Positions 34,545 to 43,375 of a DNA stretch of 64,000 nucleotides are shown piece after piece (within the stretch, counting starts at the first letter, position 1; every line of letters starts with the position of its first letter). The position numbers and the translations under genes were made by a program. The notes under the pieces are model-generated. The model was given only the letters and a program-made list of their open reading frames with translations, did not search any database and was not told where the DNA came from. The stretch is from Alicyclobacillus contaminans DSM 17975 (GTDB taxonomy: Bacteria > Bacillota > Bacilli > Alicyclobacillales > Alicyclobacillaceae), in NCBI RefSeq assembly GCF_000429525.1, contig NZ_AUCA01000010.1, positions 1 to 64,000 of the forward strand. The letters run 5' to 3'.

Positions 34545-36530
34545 GTGGCAGAAACGGAAACGCTGTCGCTCATTGCGCAGAGTGCAAAAGTGTCTCCACC
34601 GGATGCGTACGTTCGCACGTCGTACATCCGTTCCTGGGATGCGTACCAGGCCAAGTACGAACAGTCCATCTCACATCCGGAAGCGTTCTGGCGCGAGATT
34701 GCCGACGAACTGCGGTGGCAGCAGCGAGAAGAGGCCGTGATTCAGGGGCAGATGCCCGACTTCGCGTTCTTTCCCGGCAGCCGCATCAATGTCTGTGAAA
34801 ACTGCGTGGACAGACATGCGGAAAACCCGGCCACCACCAACAAAGTCGCGCTGTTTTTCGAGAGTGAACACGGAGACGCCAGAGCGGTGACCTACGGGCA
34901 GTTGCATCGCGACGTACAGAAGTTTGCGAATGTGCTGCAGGACCTCGGTCTGCAGCAGGGCGATGTGGTCAGCGTGTACATGCAGAACTTGATTGAAACC
35001 TACGTCGTGCTGCTGGCCTGTCTGCGCCTCGGCATTGTGTACAACACGGTCTTCGCCGGCTTCTCTCCGGAGGCCCTGCGGGAGCGCATTGTCAGTTCCA
35101 ACGCGAAGGCGGTCATCTGCAGCAATGGGAGTTATCGCAGGGGAAACATTCTTCGCCTGAAAGAAACGGTGGATCGCGCGCTGGAAGGGGTGGACGGCGT
35201 CCATCACGTCATTGTGTATCGCCGCATTCCCGACCTGGATACGCCGATGCAGGAGGGCAGAGACCTGGACTATGAGGCGTTGATGAAAGCGGCGAATGCG
35301 CGCTGTCCCGCCGCAGCGCTCGACTGCAACGATCCGGGGCTGCTCATCTTCACGAGCGGCACCAGCGGCAAACCGAAGGGCATTATACACGCCGGCGGGG
35401 GATTTCTGCTCGGCACCTACGCGTACACCAAATACCAGCTCGACCTGCAGCCAAACGACGTCTACTGGAATACGGCGGACATCGGCTGGCTGACCTCCCA
35501 CATCTTCGTGTTGGTGGGCGGCCTCGCGCTCGGCGCCACCACCATTCTGTACGAGGGGGCGCTCGACCATCCGGATTGCGGACAGGTGTACCGGATCATC
35601 GAACGGTATGCGGTCAACAAGTTGTTTTCCGCGCCAACCGCCTACCGCATGCTGGTCAAGTTCGGCGAAGAATTGACAAAACAGTTTGATTTGTCGTCTC
35701 TGCAGCTGCTGGCATCGGTGGGCGAACCCCTGAATCCGGAGGCGTGGCATTGGATACGGAGAGTGGTGGGAAAAGATCGGATCGTCATCAACAACACCTG
35801 GGGCCAAACGGAGACGGGCGGCACGCCATTGGCCTCCCTACCGGGTGCGGTGGACATGAAACCGGGCAGTTGCGGCGTTCCGTTCTTCGGCCACCAGCTG
35901 GAGGTCACGGACGTCGAAGGTCGTCCGGTTCCGGACGGCACACCGGGCTATCTGGTCATTCGCAACGTGTTTCCAACCCTCGCCCGCGACGTGTACGGAG
36001 ATAGAGCGCGGTACCTGTCCTCGTACTTCTCACAAATTCCGGGCGCGTACTTCACAGGCGACAGCGCGGTTCGGGATGAGGACGGCCACTTCTGGGTGCT
36101 TGGCCGCGTGGATGATGTGGTCAATGTGTCCGGCCACCGCATCAGCACCATGGAAATGGAGAGTTCGCTCATTCAGCATCCCGCGGTGGTGGAAGCGGCT
36201 GTCGTGGGACATCCGGACGAGATCAAGGGCACGGTGCCCATTGCGTTCGTGACGTTGGAGGCCTCCTACCAGGCGGGGGATGAACTGGCCGAGGAACTGC
36301 GAAAAAAAGTGGAATCAGACATCGGATCGTTTGCCCGGCCGGGGGCGGTCTACTTTGTGGAATCCATGCCGAAGACCAGGTCCGGGAAGATCATTCGCCG
36401 CATGCTCCGGGAAATCTTGCGGGAAGGCAAAGTGCAGGGCGACACCACGGGGCTCGAGGACAACGATATTCTGGACCGCTTGATTCAGGAATTGGGAGCC
36501 TTCGGCAGCCGAGACGAGAAAAATATGTGA
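34545..36530 (+). CDS. acs: Acetyl-CoA (acyl-CoA) synthetase
   Basis: 661 residues of the AMP-forming synthetase family. It has the N-terminal ACAS_N-type region (YIRSWDAYQAKYEQSISHPE), the P-loop-like LIFTSGTSGKPKGIIH, the adenylate motif NNTWGQTETGG, and the C-terminal catalytic lysine in PKTRSGKIIRRML. It resembles acetate- or propionate-CoA ligases; the exact acid is not certain. Start: GTG at 34545, 6 nt after AGGTG; ATG at 34539 and GTG at 34536 overlap that site. A cre box precedes it. Confidence 0.88.
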   Translation: MAETETLSLIAQSAKVSPPDAYVRTSYIRSWDAYQAKYEQSISHPEAFWREIADELRWQQREEAVIQGQMPDFAFFPGSRINVCENCVDRHAENPATTNKVALFFESEHGDARAVTYGQLHRDVQKFANVLQDLGLQQGDVVSVYMQNLIETYVVLLACLRLGIVYNTVFAGFSPEALRERIVSSNAKAVICSNGSYRRGNILRLKETVDRALEGVDGVHHVIVYRRIPDLDTPMQEGRDLDYEALMKAANARCPAAALDCNDPGLLIFTSGTSGKPKGIIHAGGGFLLGTYAYTKYQLDLQPNDVYWNTADIGWLTSHIFVLVGGLALGATTILYEGALDHPDCGQVYRIIERYAVNKLFSAPTAYRMLVKFGEELTKQFDLSSLQLLASVGEPLNPEAWHWIRRVVGKDRIVINNTWGQTETGGTPLASLPGAVDMKPGSCGVPFFGHQLEVTDVEGRPVPDGTPGYLVIRNVFPTLARDVYGDRARYLSSYFSQIPGAYFTGDSAVRDEDGHFWVLGRVDDVVNVSGHRISTMEMESSLIQHPAVVEAAVVGHPDEIKGTVPIAFVTLEASYQAGDELAEELRKKVESDIGSFARPGAVYFVESMPKTRSGKIIRRMLREILREGKVQGDTTGLEDNDILDRLIQELGAFGSRDEKNM

Positions 36531-36569
36531 GACACTTGGCAATATGAGTATAATGAGGAGTATCTCGGG

Positions 36570-37001
36570 ATGGCGGCCGCCGCGAAGCGGCCGCCAGCCA
36601 GACTGGGAGCTGGAGAGGGCGGTATTGCGTTGGTGTTGTACAATGTCACAGAAGTCTTGGTGCGGGCAATGCTGGAGGACGCCTATATTCATAAAGGCCG
36701 ACTGGCATGTGAATGTGATCAGTGCGTGGGAGACATCCTGGCGATTGCTTTGAATCACTTGCCGACGCGGTATGTTTCCACGGACCAAGGCACGATGTAC
36801 GTCAAGGCGCAATACTTCAATCCGCAGCTGCAGTCGGATATTCTTCGCGAATTGGCCGCTGCGGCGCGGATTGTCGCGGAACGGCCGCGTCATGCGGGAG
36901 TGGCCGCGAAGGCGACGGACGAGGCGGCCACGACCTCACGAGCGGAGGAGGCTGCGCCATCGGCGACGGAGGAGTCGTGGAAAGTTGATGTCGATACATG
37001 A
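36570..37001 (+). CDS. ComFB-like protein
   Basis: 143 residues with a core LYNVTEVLVRAML ... CECDQCVGDILAIALNHLPTRYV, the pattern of the late-competence ComFB family (short protein, CxCxxC metal-type motif, ALN.LP.KYV). An Ala/Glu-rich tail follows. I chose ATG at 36570 (GAGGAG 9 nt upstream). An in-frame GTG at 36633 would give the family's typical MLYNV start and leave the hairpin at 36571-36596 untranslated. The end overlaps tadA by 14 nt. The function of ComFB is not established. Confidence 0.65.
   Translation: MAAAAKRPPARLGAGEGGIALVLYNVTEVLVRAMLEDAYIHKGRLACECDQCVGDILAIALNHLPTRYVSTDQGTMYVKAQYFNPQLQSDILRELAAAARIVAERPRHAGVAAKATDEAATTSRAEEAAPSATEESWKVDVDT
36571..36596 (+). other. Strong hairpin at the start of the ComFB-like gene
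   Basis: TGGCGGCCGC pairs perfectly with GCGGCCGCCA around CGCGAA. It has no T-tract. If the gene starts at 36570 the hairpin encodes Ala/Lys/Arg and would hinder initiation; if it starts at 36633 this is a leader structure, perhaps ending acs transcripts. Confidence 0.5.
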
Positions 37002-37464
37002 ATCATTCATGCGGCGTGCGCTGGAGTTGGCGGCACACGCGAAGGCGCGCGGCGAGGTGCCGATTGGCGCTGTGGTCGTTCAGGGGGGGCGTATCATCGG
37101 CGAAGGTTGCAACTGGCGAGAGACCTGGCGGGATCCGACGGCGCACGCGGAGTTGATTGCGCTGCAGGCGGCGAGCCGGACATTGAATGGCTGGCGGTTG
37201 GAGGAGTGTGACCTGTACGTGACCCTGGAGCCGTGCCCCATGTGCGCGGGGGCCATTCTGCTCTCCCGGATTCGCCATGTGTACTACGGCGCAGCGGATC
37301 CGAAAGCGGGTGCGCTGGCGTCCCGCGTGGCATTGTTGGATGTCGACGGATGGAATCATTATCCGGAAATTACCGCTGGCATTTTGGCGGACGAGTGTGG
37401 TATGATACTGAAGGATTTCTTCCGGGAAATCCGAACGGCGCGACGGACACGGAGAGATGTCTGA
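36988..37464 (+). CDS. tadA: tRNA(Arg) adenosine-34 deaminase
   Basis: Converts A34 to inosine in tRNA-Arg(ACG). 158 residues with the zinc and proton-shuttle motif THAELIAL (His53, Glu55) and PCPMCAGAI. Start: ATG at 36988 inside the end of the ComFB-like gene. The stop codon lies inside the following tRNA-Ser gene, which begins at 37451, so the last 14 nt of the coding sequence are also tRNA sequence. The position before SRP RNA and dnaX matches B. subtilis yaaJ/tadA. Confidence 0.93.
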   Translation: MSIHESFMRRALELAAHAKARGEVPIGAVVVQGGRIIGEGCNWRETWRDPTAHAELIALQAASRTLNGWRLEECDLYVTLEPCPMCAGAILLSRIRHVYYGAADPKAGALASRVALLDVDGWNHYPEITAGILADECGMILKDFFREIRTARRTRRDV

Positions 37465-37540
37465 GTGGTCGAAAGAGCTCGCCTCGAAAGCGAGTAGGCC
37501 CGCAAGGGTCTCGTGGGTTCGAATCCCACTCTCTCCGCCA
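37451..37540 (+). tRNA. tRNA-Ser (anticodon CGA)
   Basis: A 90-nt class II tRNA: acceptor GGAGAGA / TCTCTCC, anticodon stem-loop CTCGC-CTCGAAA-GCGAG, long variable arm (TAGGCCCGCAAGGGTCT), T-arm GGGTTCGAATCCC, discriminator G and encoded CCA. Its first 14 nt overlap the 3' end of tadA. Confidence 0.93.
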
Positions 37541-37549
37541 CAATTGCAT

Positions 37550-37588
37550 GCGAGGAAAGGGCGGGCGTCGCGCTCGCCCTTTCCTCGC
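37550..37588 (+). terminator. Hairpin after tRNA-Ser
   Basis: A 14-bp stem GCGAGGAAAGGGCG / CGCCCTTTCCTCGC. No clear T run, but it is very stable and sits 10 nt past the tRNA. Confidence 0.6.
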
Positions 37589-37651
37589 CAATGTGTGTCC
37601 GCTCCGCAGTCCGGAGCAGAGCCAAGCGGCATACAGTACATGAGGAACGAA

Positions 37652-37800
37652 GGACGCATTCTGCGACCAGAAACCAAGTTGGGTCCCATGCGGCGGAAAC
37701 TTCCGAACCGTGTCAGGTCCTGACGGAAGCAGCACTAAGGGAGACCTTCCGGGCGACGTGGGGTCACCTGATTTGGTTTCTGGTCGGAGAGTGGCGTCCG
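37652..37800 (+). ncRNA. ffs: Signal recognition particle RNA (small bacterial type)
   Basis: Contains the SRP helix-8 core GTGTCAGGTCCTGACGGAAG followed by CAGCA, to which Ffh binds. Flanks fold back into one long hairpin: CGACCAGAAACCA (37664-37676) pairs with TGGTTTCTGGTCG (37774-37786), and outside it GGACGC (37652-37657) with GCGTCC (37794-37799), followed by a six-T run at 37801-37806. No obvious Alu domain is seen, unlike the longer B. subtilis scRNA. The position before dnaX is the usual one. Confidence 0.9.
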
Positions 37801-37820
37801 TTTTTTGTGTTGGAGCACGC

Positions 37821-39029
37821 ATGGACTGCGACGAGAATCTTGCAACTTGTTGTCGTTTGAATAGAGCTTTTGTCGACCAGGCAGGAGTCGTAGAGCGGGT
37901 GTCCAAATCAAGGCGTAACCCAGGGATGGAGGTCTTGAATTTGGCCGCAATCACACCGTTTGCCGAACAGGACTGGAGTTGGAGAGATTGGCGCGCAGTC
38001 GAGTGGCTGAACTCGGGCGTCCTGTATTTGACCAAGCAGTTGGAGTTGACCGTGTACAACGGGCTGGCGGCACAACTGCTGGACGCGGTTGTGCCGATTG
38101 GACAGCCGGTGGCGCTCCGAGAATGCCTGAATCCGGATCGGGAGGAGTATCAGGTCCTGTCCGCCATGGTGACGTTTGAACGGGAGTATCGGAACCAGGT
38201 GATGACGTGGGCTGTGGACGGCTCCATCCGGCATGTGCTGCTGGATTCCTTTCGCAAGGAGGCGCCGGCCGGGACGCTGGAAGGCATGTATGTGGTGATG
38301 AAAGACCTCGGCAACTTCACCATGTTGGAGCAGCATATGCAGCGGTCGGACAAGCTGGCGACGGTCGGTAAGATTGCCGCGGGCATCGCCCATGAGATTC
38401 GAAATCCGCTGACGACCATCAAGGGCTTCCTGCAGGTGATGGAAGAGCGATTCTCCCGACAGTCGATGCACGAAGAGTTGCATTACACTCGTGTCATGCT
38501 GCAGGAAATTGAACGGGTGAACGGATTGGTGGGCGAGCTGTTGCTGTTGTCGAAGCCGCACAAGGTGGAGATGGCGCCGTGCTGCTTGGGAACGGTGATT
38601 CAGGAGATCTGTCCATTGATTCAATCGGAGGCTCTGTTGTTGAGTATTGAGTTTGAATGTTCGGTCAAGCCGCTGCCGAGAATTGTCGCCGATTCCGGCA
38701 TGCTCAAGCAGGTGCTGCTGAACCTGGCCAAGAACGCGATGGAAGCCATGGAGAACGGCGGGATGTTGAAGATCTCGGCGTATCCGGAGAACGAATGGGT
38801 GCGCGTGGACGTGTCCGACACAGGCCCTGGCATTCCGTATTATTTGATGGATAAAATCTTCGACGCGTTCTACACCACCAAGGACAAGGGGACGGGGCTC
38901 GGCCTGCCCATCTGCCAACGCATTCTTGCGGATCACGGTGGGGAGATTCGCGTATCGTCCAAAGGCTTTGGTACCACCTTCAGCGTCCTGTTGCCGGTGA
39001 TGGCCACCGAACCGGATTTGACCAACTGA
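37821..39029 (+). CDS. Sensor histidine kinase (PAS-type input, soluble)
   Basis: 402 residues without membrane segments. The N-terminal region (about 1-170) resembles a PAS sensor. HisKA has the phospho-acceptor in GIAHEIRNPLTTIKGF (His191). HATPase has NLAKNAMEAM (N box, about 303), DTGPGI (about 333) and GTGLGL (about 357). It resembles KinE- or Spo0A-pathway-type kinases, but no response regulator is adjacent. Start: ATG at 37821, 5 nt after GGAG, just past the SRP RNA terminator; shorter starts at 37926 lack a site. Its signal and partner are unknown. Confidence 0.85.
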   Translation: MDCDENLATCCRLNRAFVDQAGVVERVSKSRRNPGMEVLNLAAITPFAEQDWSWRDWRAVEWLNSGVLYLTKQLELTVYNGLAAQLLDAVVPIGQPVALRECLNPDREEYQVLSAMVTFEREYRNQVMTWAVDGSIRHVLLDSFRKEAPAGTLEGMYVVMKDLGNFTMLEQHMQRSDKLATVGKIAAGIAHEIRNPLTTIKGFLQVMEERFSRQSMHEELHYTRVMLQEIERVNGLVGELLLLSKPHKVEMAPCCLGTVIQEICPLIQSEALLLSIEFECSVKPLPRIVADSGMLKQVLLNLAKNAMEAMENGGMLKISAYPENEWVRVDVSDTGPGIPYYLMDKIFDAFYTTKDKGTGLGLPICQRILADHGGEIRVSSKGFGTTFSVLLPVMATEPDLTN

Positions 39030-39056
39030 GGCACAGGCGCATCATCTCCGATGGAA

Positions 39057-39082
39057 CCCGCCAAACGCCCACAGAGGGCGGG
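39057..39082. terminator. Hairpin between kinase and TetR genes
   Basis: CCCGCC / GGCGGG with a 14-nt loop between two converging genes; no strong T run. Confidence 0.4.
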
Positions 39083-39090
39083 AATGAGTC

Positions 39091-39654
39091 CTACCTCTGC
39101 TCCATTCCCGCCAGGAACGCCGCGATGAGGCGGCGGTAACTCTCGTCCACGTCCAGCGCCATGCCGAAGGCTCCGGCGGCCTCCAATGCGGCAAAGCCGT
39201 GGCCGATGGCGCGAAACCCGCGCACGAGGTGAATGGCGTCGTTTTGTTGCAAGTGAAAGGGTTGAAGCACCGTGAGCACCGTGTCCACAATGGCGTGAGC
39301 AGCGGTTTCCAGCGCGGCGTCTTCGTTGTCCGGTGCGCGCAGGGTCGCCTCGTAGAGCGCCGGCCGCTCTTTGGCGAATGCACGATACGCGTGCAACATG
39401 GCTTGAATCGCATCCAATCCGGACCTGCCCATGGCCGCTCGCTGCAATCGGCCGTTCAACTCTTCCAACCCCAACAGTGACAGTTCTCTGCGCAATTCTT
39501 CCAGTCCATTCACATGGTTGTACAGGGACGGCGTGCGCACGCCGAGGTGCTCGGCCAGCAGCGACATGGTCAATTTGTGCAGGCCCAATGCATCGGCCAG
39601 TTTCCCTGCGGCACGGACGATGCCTGCCTTGTTGAGTCCATGGCGGGCGCTCAT
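39091..39654 (-). CDS. TetR-family repressor with WHG-type C-terminus
   Basis: 187 residues. The N-terminal HTH (KAGIVRAAGKLADALGLHKL, TMSLLAEHLGVRTPSLYNHV) is followed by a C-terminal domain with FRAIGHGFAALEAAGAFG, typical of the WHG-domain TetR subgroup. Start: ATG at 39654 after GGGGAGA. It lies directly downstream of a broken metallo-hydrolase gene whose promoter carries two palindromic sites, and it most likely represses that promoter; this is inferred from position. Confidence 0.88.
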   Translation of the reverse strand: MSARHGLNKAGIVRAAGKLADALGLHKLTMSLLAEHLGVRTPSLYNHVNGLEELRRELSLLGLEELNGRLQRAAMGRSGLDAIQAMLHAYRAFAKERPALYEATLRAPDNEDAALETAAHAIVDTVLTVLQPFHLQQNDAIHLVRGFRAIGHGFAALEAAGAFGMALDVDESYRRLIAAFLAGMEQR

Positions 39655-40079
39655 TCAAATTCTCCCCTTCAATTGACGTTCAGCTTTGGCGATGGCCTCA
39701 TCCATCGCTTTCAACGGGTGATTCACGACGCTGCCGTGTCCGACCGCGAGCCGAGCGGGGCGCAGTGCTCGCAACTGTTTGGCGCTCTGAAGCGCTGTCT
39801 CCGGATGCCAGGTGGCCCATGCGGGGAAGGGGAACAGCGGTCGCAGCGTACCGGATACAGCGACACCGCCTCGCACTTGAAAGGCATCCCCAGCGATGAG
39901 CGTGTTGTCACGAACGTCGAGGAACGCGAAATGGCCCGGTGTGTGGCCGGGGCACTGGACGGCAGCGCGGCGTCAATCAGTGTGAGACCATCATCGTCGC
40001 GAATGAGGTAGCAGTTGACCGGAAAGAGGGCAGGAAAAAACGTGATCTGAACACAGTGGCCGAAATTCGTGCAGCGCAT
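39655..40079 (-). pseudogene. Metallo-beta-lactamase-fold hydrolase, internally deleted and frameshifted
   Basis: From ATG at 40079 the protein begins MRCTNFGHCVQITFFPALFP then NCYLIRDDDGLTLIDAALP, the first strands of an MBL hydrolase. It then jumps, in another frame, to CPGHTPGHFAFLDVRDNTLI and AGDAFQVRGGVAVSGTL, and ends AVGHGSVVNHPLKAMDEAIA. The whole middle, including the metal-binding HxHxDH motif, is missing, and the join at about 39960 changes frame. So an internal deletion of roughly 90-100 codons (by comparison with usual MBL length) has inactivated it. The promoter and operators upstream remain intact. Confidence 0.8.
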
Positions 40080-40098
40080 GGCGGACGCCCCCTGTAAG

Positions 40099-40140
40099 CT
40101 AATGTTATTAGATTATAAACTAATATAATTAGTTTGTCGA
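40099..40140 (-). promoter_or_regulatory. Promoter with tandem TetR-type operators
   Basis: On the minus strand TCGACA (40140-40135), 17 nt, TATAAT (40117-40112). Two palindromes share the core CTAAT-N3-ATTAG: AAACTAATATAATTAGTTT (40117-40135) fills the spacer between -35 and -10, and CTAATGTTATTAG (40099-40111) covers the start of transcription. Binding of the neighbouring TetR protein would shut the promoter. The 40141-40302 stretch leads to dnaX and has no gene. Confidence 0.65.
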
Positions 40141-40302
40141 ACTTTTTGAGGCCCTTTCAAGCCGAAGGTGGCACTTCGGGTCTGCGTTTGGGTAGAATGG
40201 TCTACGTCAGTCGTCATGCACGGGGATGAACGGAGCGCGTGCAGAGGGGCAGTTCGCTTCGCGGACGGCACTCGAAGTGGCCACGGGGAAGGAGGGGTCT
40301 TG

Positions 40303-41952
40303 TTGTCCTATCAAGCACTGTACCGAGCCTGGCGGCCACAGACCTTTCAGGACATCATGGGACAACCGCACGTGACACAAACGTTGACCAACGCCATTGC
40401 CCGTGGGCAGGTGGCTCACGCATACCTGTTCTCCGGGCCACGGGGCACTGGAAAAACCAGTGCCGCGAAAGTTCTTGCCAAAGCGGTCAACTGCCTTCAG
40501 CCGGACGGCGTGGAGCCGTGCAACGAATGCGCAGCGTGCCGAAGCATCAATGCAGGAAGCAGCGTGGATGTGGAGGAAATTGACGCGGCCTCCAACCGCG
40601 GCGTCGATGAAATTCGCCAACTCCGGGACAAAGTGCAATATGCGCCTGCGGAGCTTCAGCGCAAAGTGTATATCGTGGACGAAGTCCACATGCTGACCAC
40701 GGAAGCGTTCAACGCGCTGCTGAAAACGCTCGAGGAACCGCCCGCGCATGCCCTGTTCGTGCTCGCCACCACGGAGCCGCACAAAATTCCCGGCACCATC
40801 GTATCCCGCTGTCAACGCTTCGATTTTCGCCGGATTGCGCCGGAGGTCATTGTGGATCGCCTGCGCAAGGTCTGCGACGCGGAAGGGCTGCAGTATGAGG
40901 AGGACGCGCTGTGGCGCCTGGCGGAGGCGGCGGACGGTGGACTCCGGGATGCGCTGGGGCTGTTGGAGCAAGCGGTGGCGTTCGGCCAAGGGGTCGTGAC
41001 CGCCGAGACGGCCGCGCATGTGATGGGCGGAGTCGCCACGGCAGATCTCCTGGGGTTGGTTCGTCAACTGGCCACCCGGGATGTGCTCGGCGCCCTGCAG
41101 CAGCTGATGGCGTGGTATTCAGCCGGGAAGGACGCGCAGCGGATCGTTCACGAGATCTTGCAAGTGCTTCGGGATTTATTTATCGTCAAGGTATCGCGCG
41201 GGGAAGGGCAGACCGCGCGACCTGGATATCGGGAGACGGCCGAGCAATGTTCCGTGGAGTGGTTGCTGCACGCGGTTGAAAAGCTCGGTGAGACGTACAT
41301 GAACCTTCGCTTTGTCGACCAGCCCCGGCTTGCACTGGAAGCGGCGTTGATGGGATTGGCCGTGACAGTTCCGACGGAAGCGCCAAGCCCGCCGGCGGCT
41401 GGGCAAAGCGTTCAGGAAGCGGCGCCGGCCAGCGGATCAACGCATGCCCCCGTCGTGGAGGCAAGTGCCGTGGCCAAGCCCGCCACGCGGCGGACGACTG
41501 CCACCGGTTCTGCGGCGCGCAAGCTGGAGGTCCTCAAACAACTGCACGCCGCGGCCGATAATGCGTTTTTACAGATGGTCCGCAGCCGGTGGGACGACCT
41601 GTTGCAAGCGGTCAAGGACCGGCGGATTCAAACGCACGCCTGGTTAATCAATGGAGAAGTCGTTTTGGCGACGCCCGATACGGTGGTTTGCGCGTTCAGC
41701 AGTCCGGTGCATCGCAACGCCGTGATGAAACGGGAGGAACGGGAAACCATCCAGGCCGCATTCTCCGAGGTGTTTCAACGGGACGTTCAGGTCCTGGCCT
41801 TGGTGCACAGCGACTGGACAGCGTTTCAGCAAACCTTGCAGCCTCGGGAGGAGGCTGTGGCGGCAGAACCGGCATCCGCGCCGCACGCCGACGTGGTGGA
41901 GCGGGCGAAGCAGCTGTTCCCACAGGAACGAATCGAAGTTCGCGAGGAGTGA
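40303..41952 (+). CDS. dnaX: DNA polymerase III subunits gamma and tau
   Basis: Clamp-loader ATPase of the replisome, 549 residues. Walker [10 protein letters not shown] near residue 45, zinc cysteines in [10 protein letters not shown], Walker [10 protein letters not shown], and the SRC motif VSRCQRFDF. An Ala/Pro-rich linker follows, then a C-terminal tau-like domain. Start: TTG at 40303 after GGAGGGG, giving the expected [15 protein letters not shown]. It opens the conserved dnaX-ebfC-recR unit. A programmed frameshift for gamma is not evident. Confidence 0.95.
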   Translation: MSYQALYRAWRPQTFQDIMGQPHVTQTLTNAIARGQVAHAYLFSGPRGTGKTSAAKVLAKAVNCLQPDGVEPCNECAACRSINAGSSVDVEEIDAASNRGVDEIRQLRDKVQYAPAELQRKVYIVDEVHMLTTEAFNALLKTLEEPPAHALFVLATTEPHKIPGTIVSRCQRFDFRRIAPEVIVDRLRKVCDAEGLQYEEDALWRLAEAADGGLRDALGLLEQAVAFGQGVVTAETAAHVMGGVATADLLGLVRQLATRDVLGALQQLMAWYSAGKDAQRIVHEILQVLRDLFIVKVSRGEGQTARPGYRETAEQCSVEWLLHAVEKLGETYMNLRFVDQPRLALEAALMGLAVTVPTEAPSPPAAGQSVQEAAPASGSTHAPVVEASAVAKPATRRTTATGSAARKLEVLKQLHAAADNAFLQMVRSRWDDLLQAVKDRRIQTHAWLINGEVVLATPDTVVCAFSSPVHRNAVMKREERETIQAAFSEVFQRDVQVLALVHSDWTAFQQTLQPREEAVAAEPASAPHADVVERAKQLFPQERIEVREE

Positions 41953-41959
41953 ACGTCCT

Positions 41960-42271
41960 ATGAAAAACATGAATCAGCTGATGAAGCAAGCGAAAAAGAT
42001 GCAGGAAGAGTTGTTGAAGGCGCAGGAGGCTCTGGCTGAGCAAACCGTGGAGGGGACGGCCGGCGGCGGTGCCGTGAAGGTGACGATGTCCGGGCACAAG
42101 CAGGTGACCGCGGTGTCGATTGACAAAGACGTGGTCAATCCCGACGACGTCGAGATGCTCCAGGATCTGCTGGTCGCCGCACTGCAGGACGCGACGGCAA
42201 AAGTGGACCAACTCACCGAATCGACCATGGGCAAATACACGCGTGGCCTGAATATCCCAGGACTGTTTTAA
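41960..42271 (+). CDS. ebfC: YbaB/EbfC nucleoid-associated protein
   Basis: 103-residue DNA-binding protein between dnaX and recR, as in most bacteria. [20 protein letters not shown] forms the N-terminal helix; the conserved [20 protein letters not shown] and [15 protein letters not shown] follow. It binds DNA as a dimer. Its ATG is 7 nt after dnaX. Confidence 0.94.
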   Translation: MKNMNQLMKQAKKMQEELLKAQEALAEQTVEGTAGGGAVKVTMSGHKQVTAVSIDKDVVNPDDVEMLQDLLVAALQDATAKVDQLTESTMGKYTRGLNIPGLF

Positions 42272-42274
42272 GAT

Positions 42275-42874
42275 ATGTGGGGATTTCCTGAACCCATTCA
42301 GCATCTCGTAGAACAGTTCATGAAATTGCCGGGCATCGGTCCGAAAACCGCCACGCGCCTGGCGTTCTGTGTGCTGGACATGAGCGCCGAGGATGTCCAC
42401 GAGTTTGCCGTTGCCCTGGAGGACGTCAAGCGGAAATTGACGGAGTGCGCCATCTGTTGCAATATCACCGAGGACAGTCCGTGCTCCATCTGTCGGGATC
42501 CATCTCGCGACAATCACGTGCTCTGCGTCGTCCAAGATGCCAAGGACGTCGCCGCCATGGAGAAGACGCACGAGTTTCATGGCCGCTACCACGTGTTGCA
42601 CGGTGCGATTTCCCCACTGGAGGGCATCGGCCCGAATGATATTCGAATGAAGGAACTGGTTCAGCGCATTGGAACCAGCGACATTCGGGAAGTGATTGTG
42701 GCCACCAATCCGAATGTGGAAGGCGAGGCCACGGCCATGTATATCGCGCGTCTGCTGAAGCCGTTTTCGGTGATGGTCACCCGCATCGCCCACGGCCTGC
42801 CTGTCGGTGGAGATCTGGAGTATGCCGACGAAGTCACGCTGGCAAAAGCGCTGGAAGGACGACGCCAAATCTGA
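42275..42874 (+). CDS. recR: Recombination protein RecR
   Basis: Loads RecA with RecF and RecO at gaps. 199 residues: HhH region [15 protein letters not shown]4 zinc finger [16 protein letters not shown], and Toprim domain ([14 protein letters not shown] ... [15 protein letters not shown]). Start: ATG at 42275, 3 nt after ebfC stops. Confidence 0.95.
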   Translation: MWGFPEPIQHLVEQFMKLPGIGPKTATRLAFCVLDMSAEDVHEFAVALEDVKRKLTECAICCNITEDSPCSICRDPSRDNHVLCVVQDAKDVAAMEKTHEFHGRYHVLHGAISPLEGIGPNDIRMKELVQRIGTSDIREVIVATNPNVEGEATAMYIARLLKPFSVMVTRIAHGLPVGGDLEYADEVTLAKALEGRRQI

Positions 42875-42928
42875 CGCATCCGGCGTCCCGACAGGCGGTC
42901 TCTATAACTCTATAAATATGAAGGAGAA

Positions 42929-43303
42929 ATGCTTGTCATAAACGCCCGTCCCACTGTCTATGATCTAGTGACTCTGGACAGAGGGGGGCGTTTTCTCGTG
43001 CGTGATCGACAATCGGGAACCGAATTCCGCGAGGAGCCGTTGGCCTTGCACACACCGGGGAGCGGTGATGTGACGCCGACAGAAAGTGTGCAGGAATTCC
43101 TGGCCGCGCTCCGCCGGTCAAAGCGGGAACTGGACATTGCCCGGCAGCAGTTCGACAGCGTGGTGGATCCACTCCTGATTGACCATGTGGTGTTCCGGCT
43201 CGGCGCCGCAGAGCGTCACTTCAATTATCTGTTCCAGCTCGCCCGCCGGTGGAACCTGGCCTTGGAAGACATGGACTGGTACTGGGCGGAGCGGGCGGAG
43301 TGA
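42929..43303 (+). CDS. YaaL-like DUF2508 protein
   Basis: 124 residues. The C-terminal part (SVQEFLAALRRSKRELDIAR ... LIDHVVFRLGAAERHFNYL) is the DUF2508/YaaL pattern, a small helical protein encoded between recR and bofA in Bacillales. The first 50 residues are extra compared with YaaL and have no recognised motif. Start: ATG at 42929 after AAGGAG; a shorter start inside is possible. Function unknown. Confidence 0.75.
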   Translation: MLVINARPTVYDLVTLDRGGRFLVRDRQSGTEFREEPLALHTPGSGDVTPTESVQEFLAALRRSKRELDIARQQFDSVVDPLLIDHVVFRLGAAERHFNYLFQLARRWNLALEDMDWYWAERAE

Positions 43304-43375
43304 TGTTCGTGCGCCGCCGGACGCTGTGGGGAATGACGCGTTTTGGCGATGCCGACGATAGGAGGCGGACGAGCC

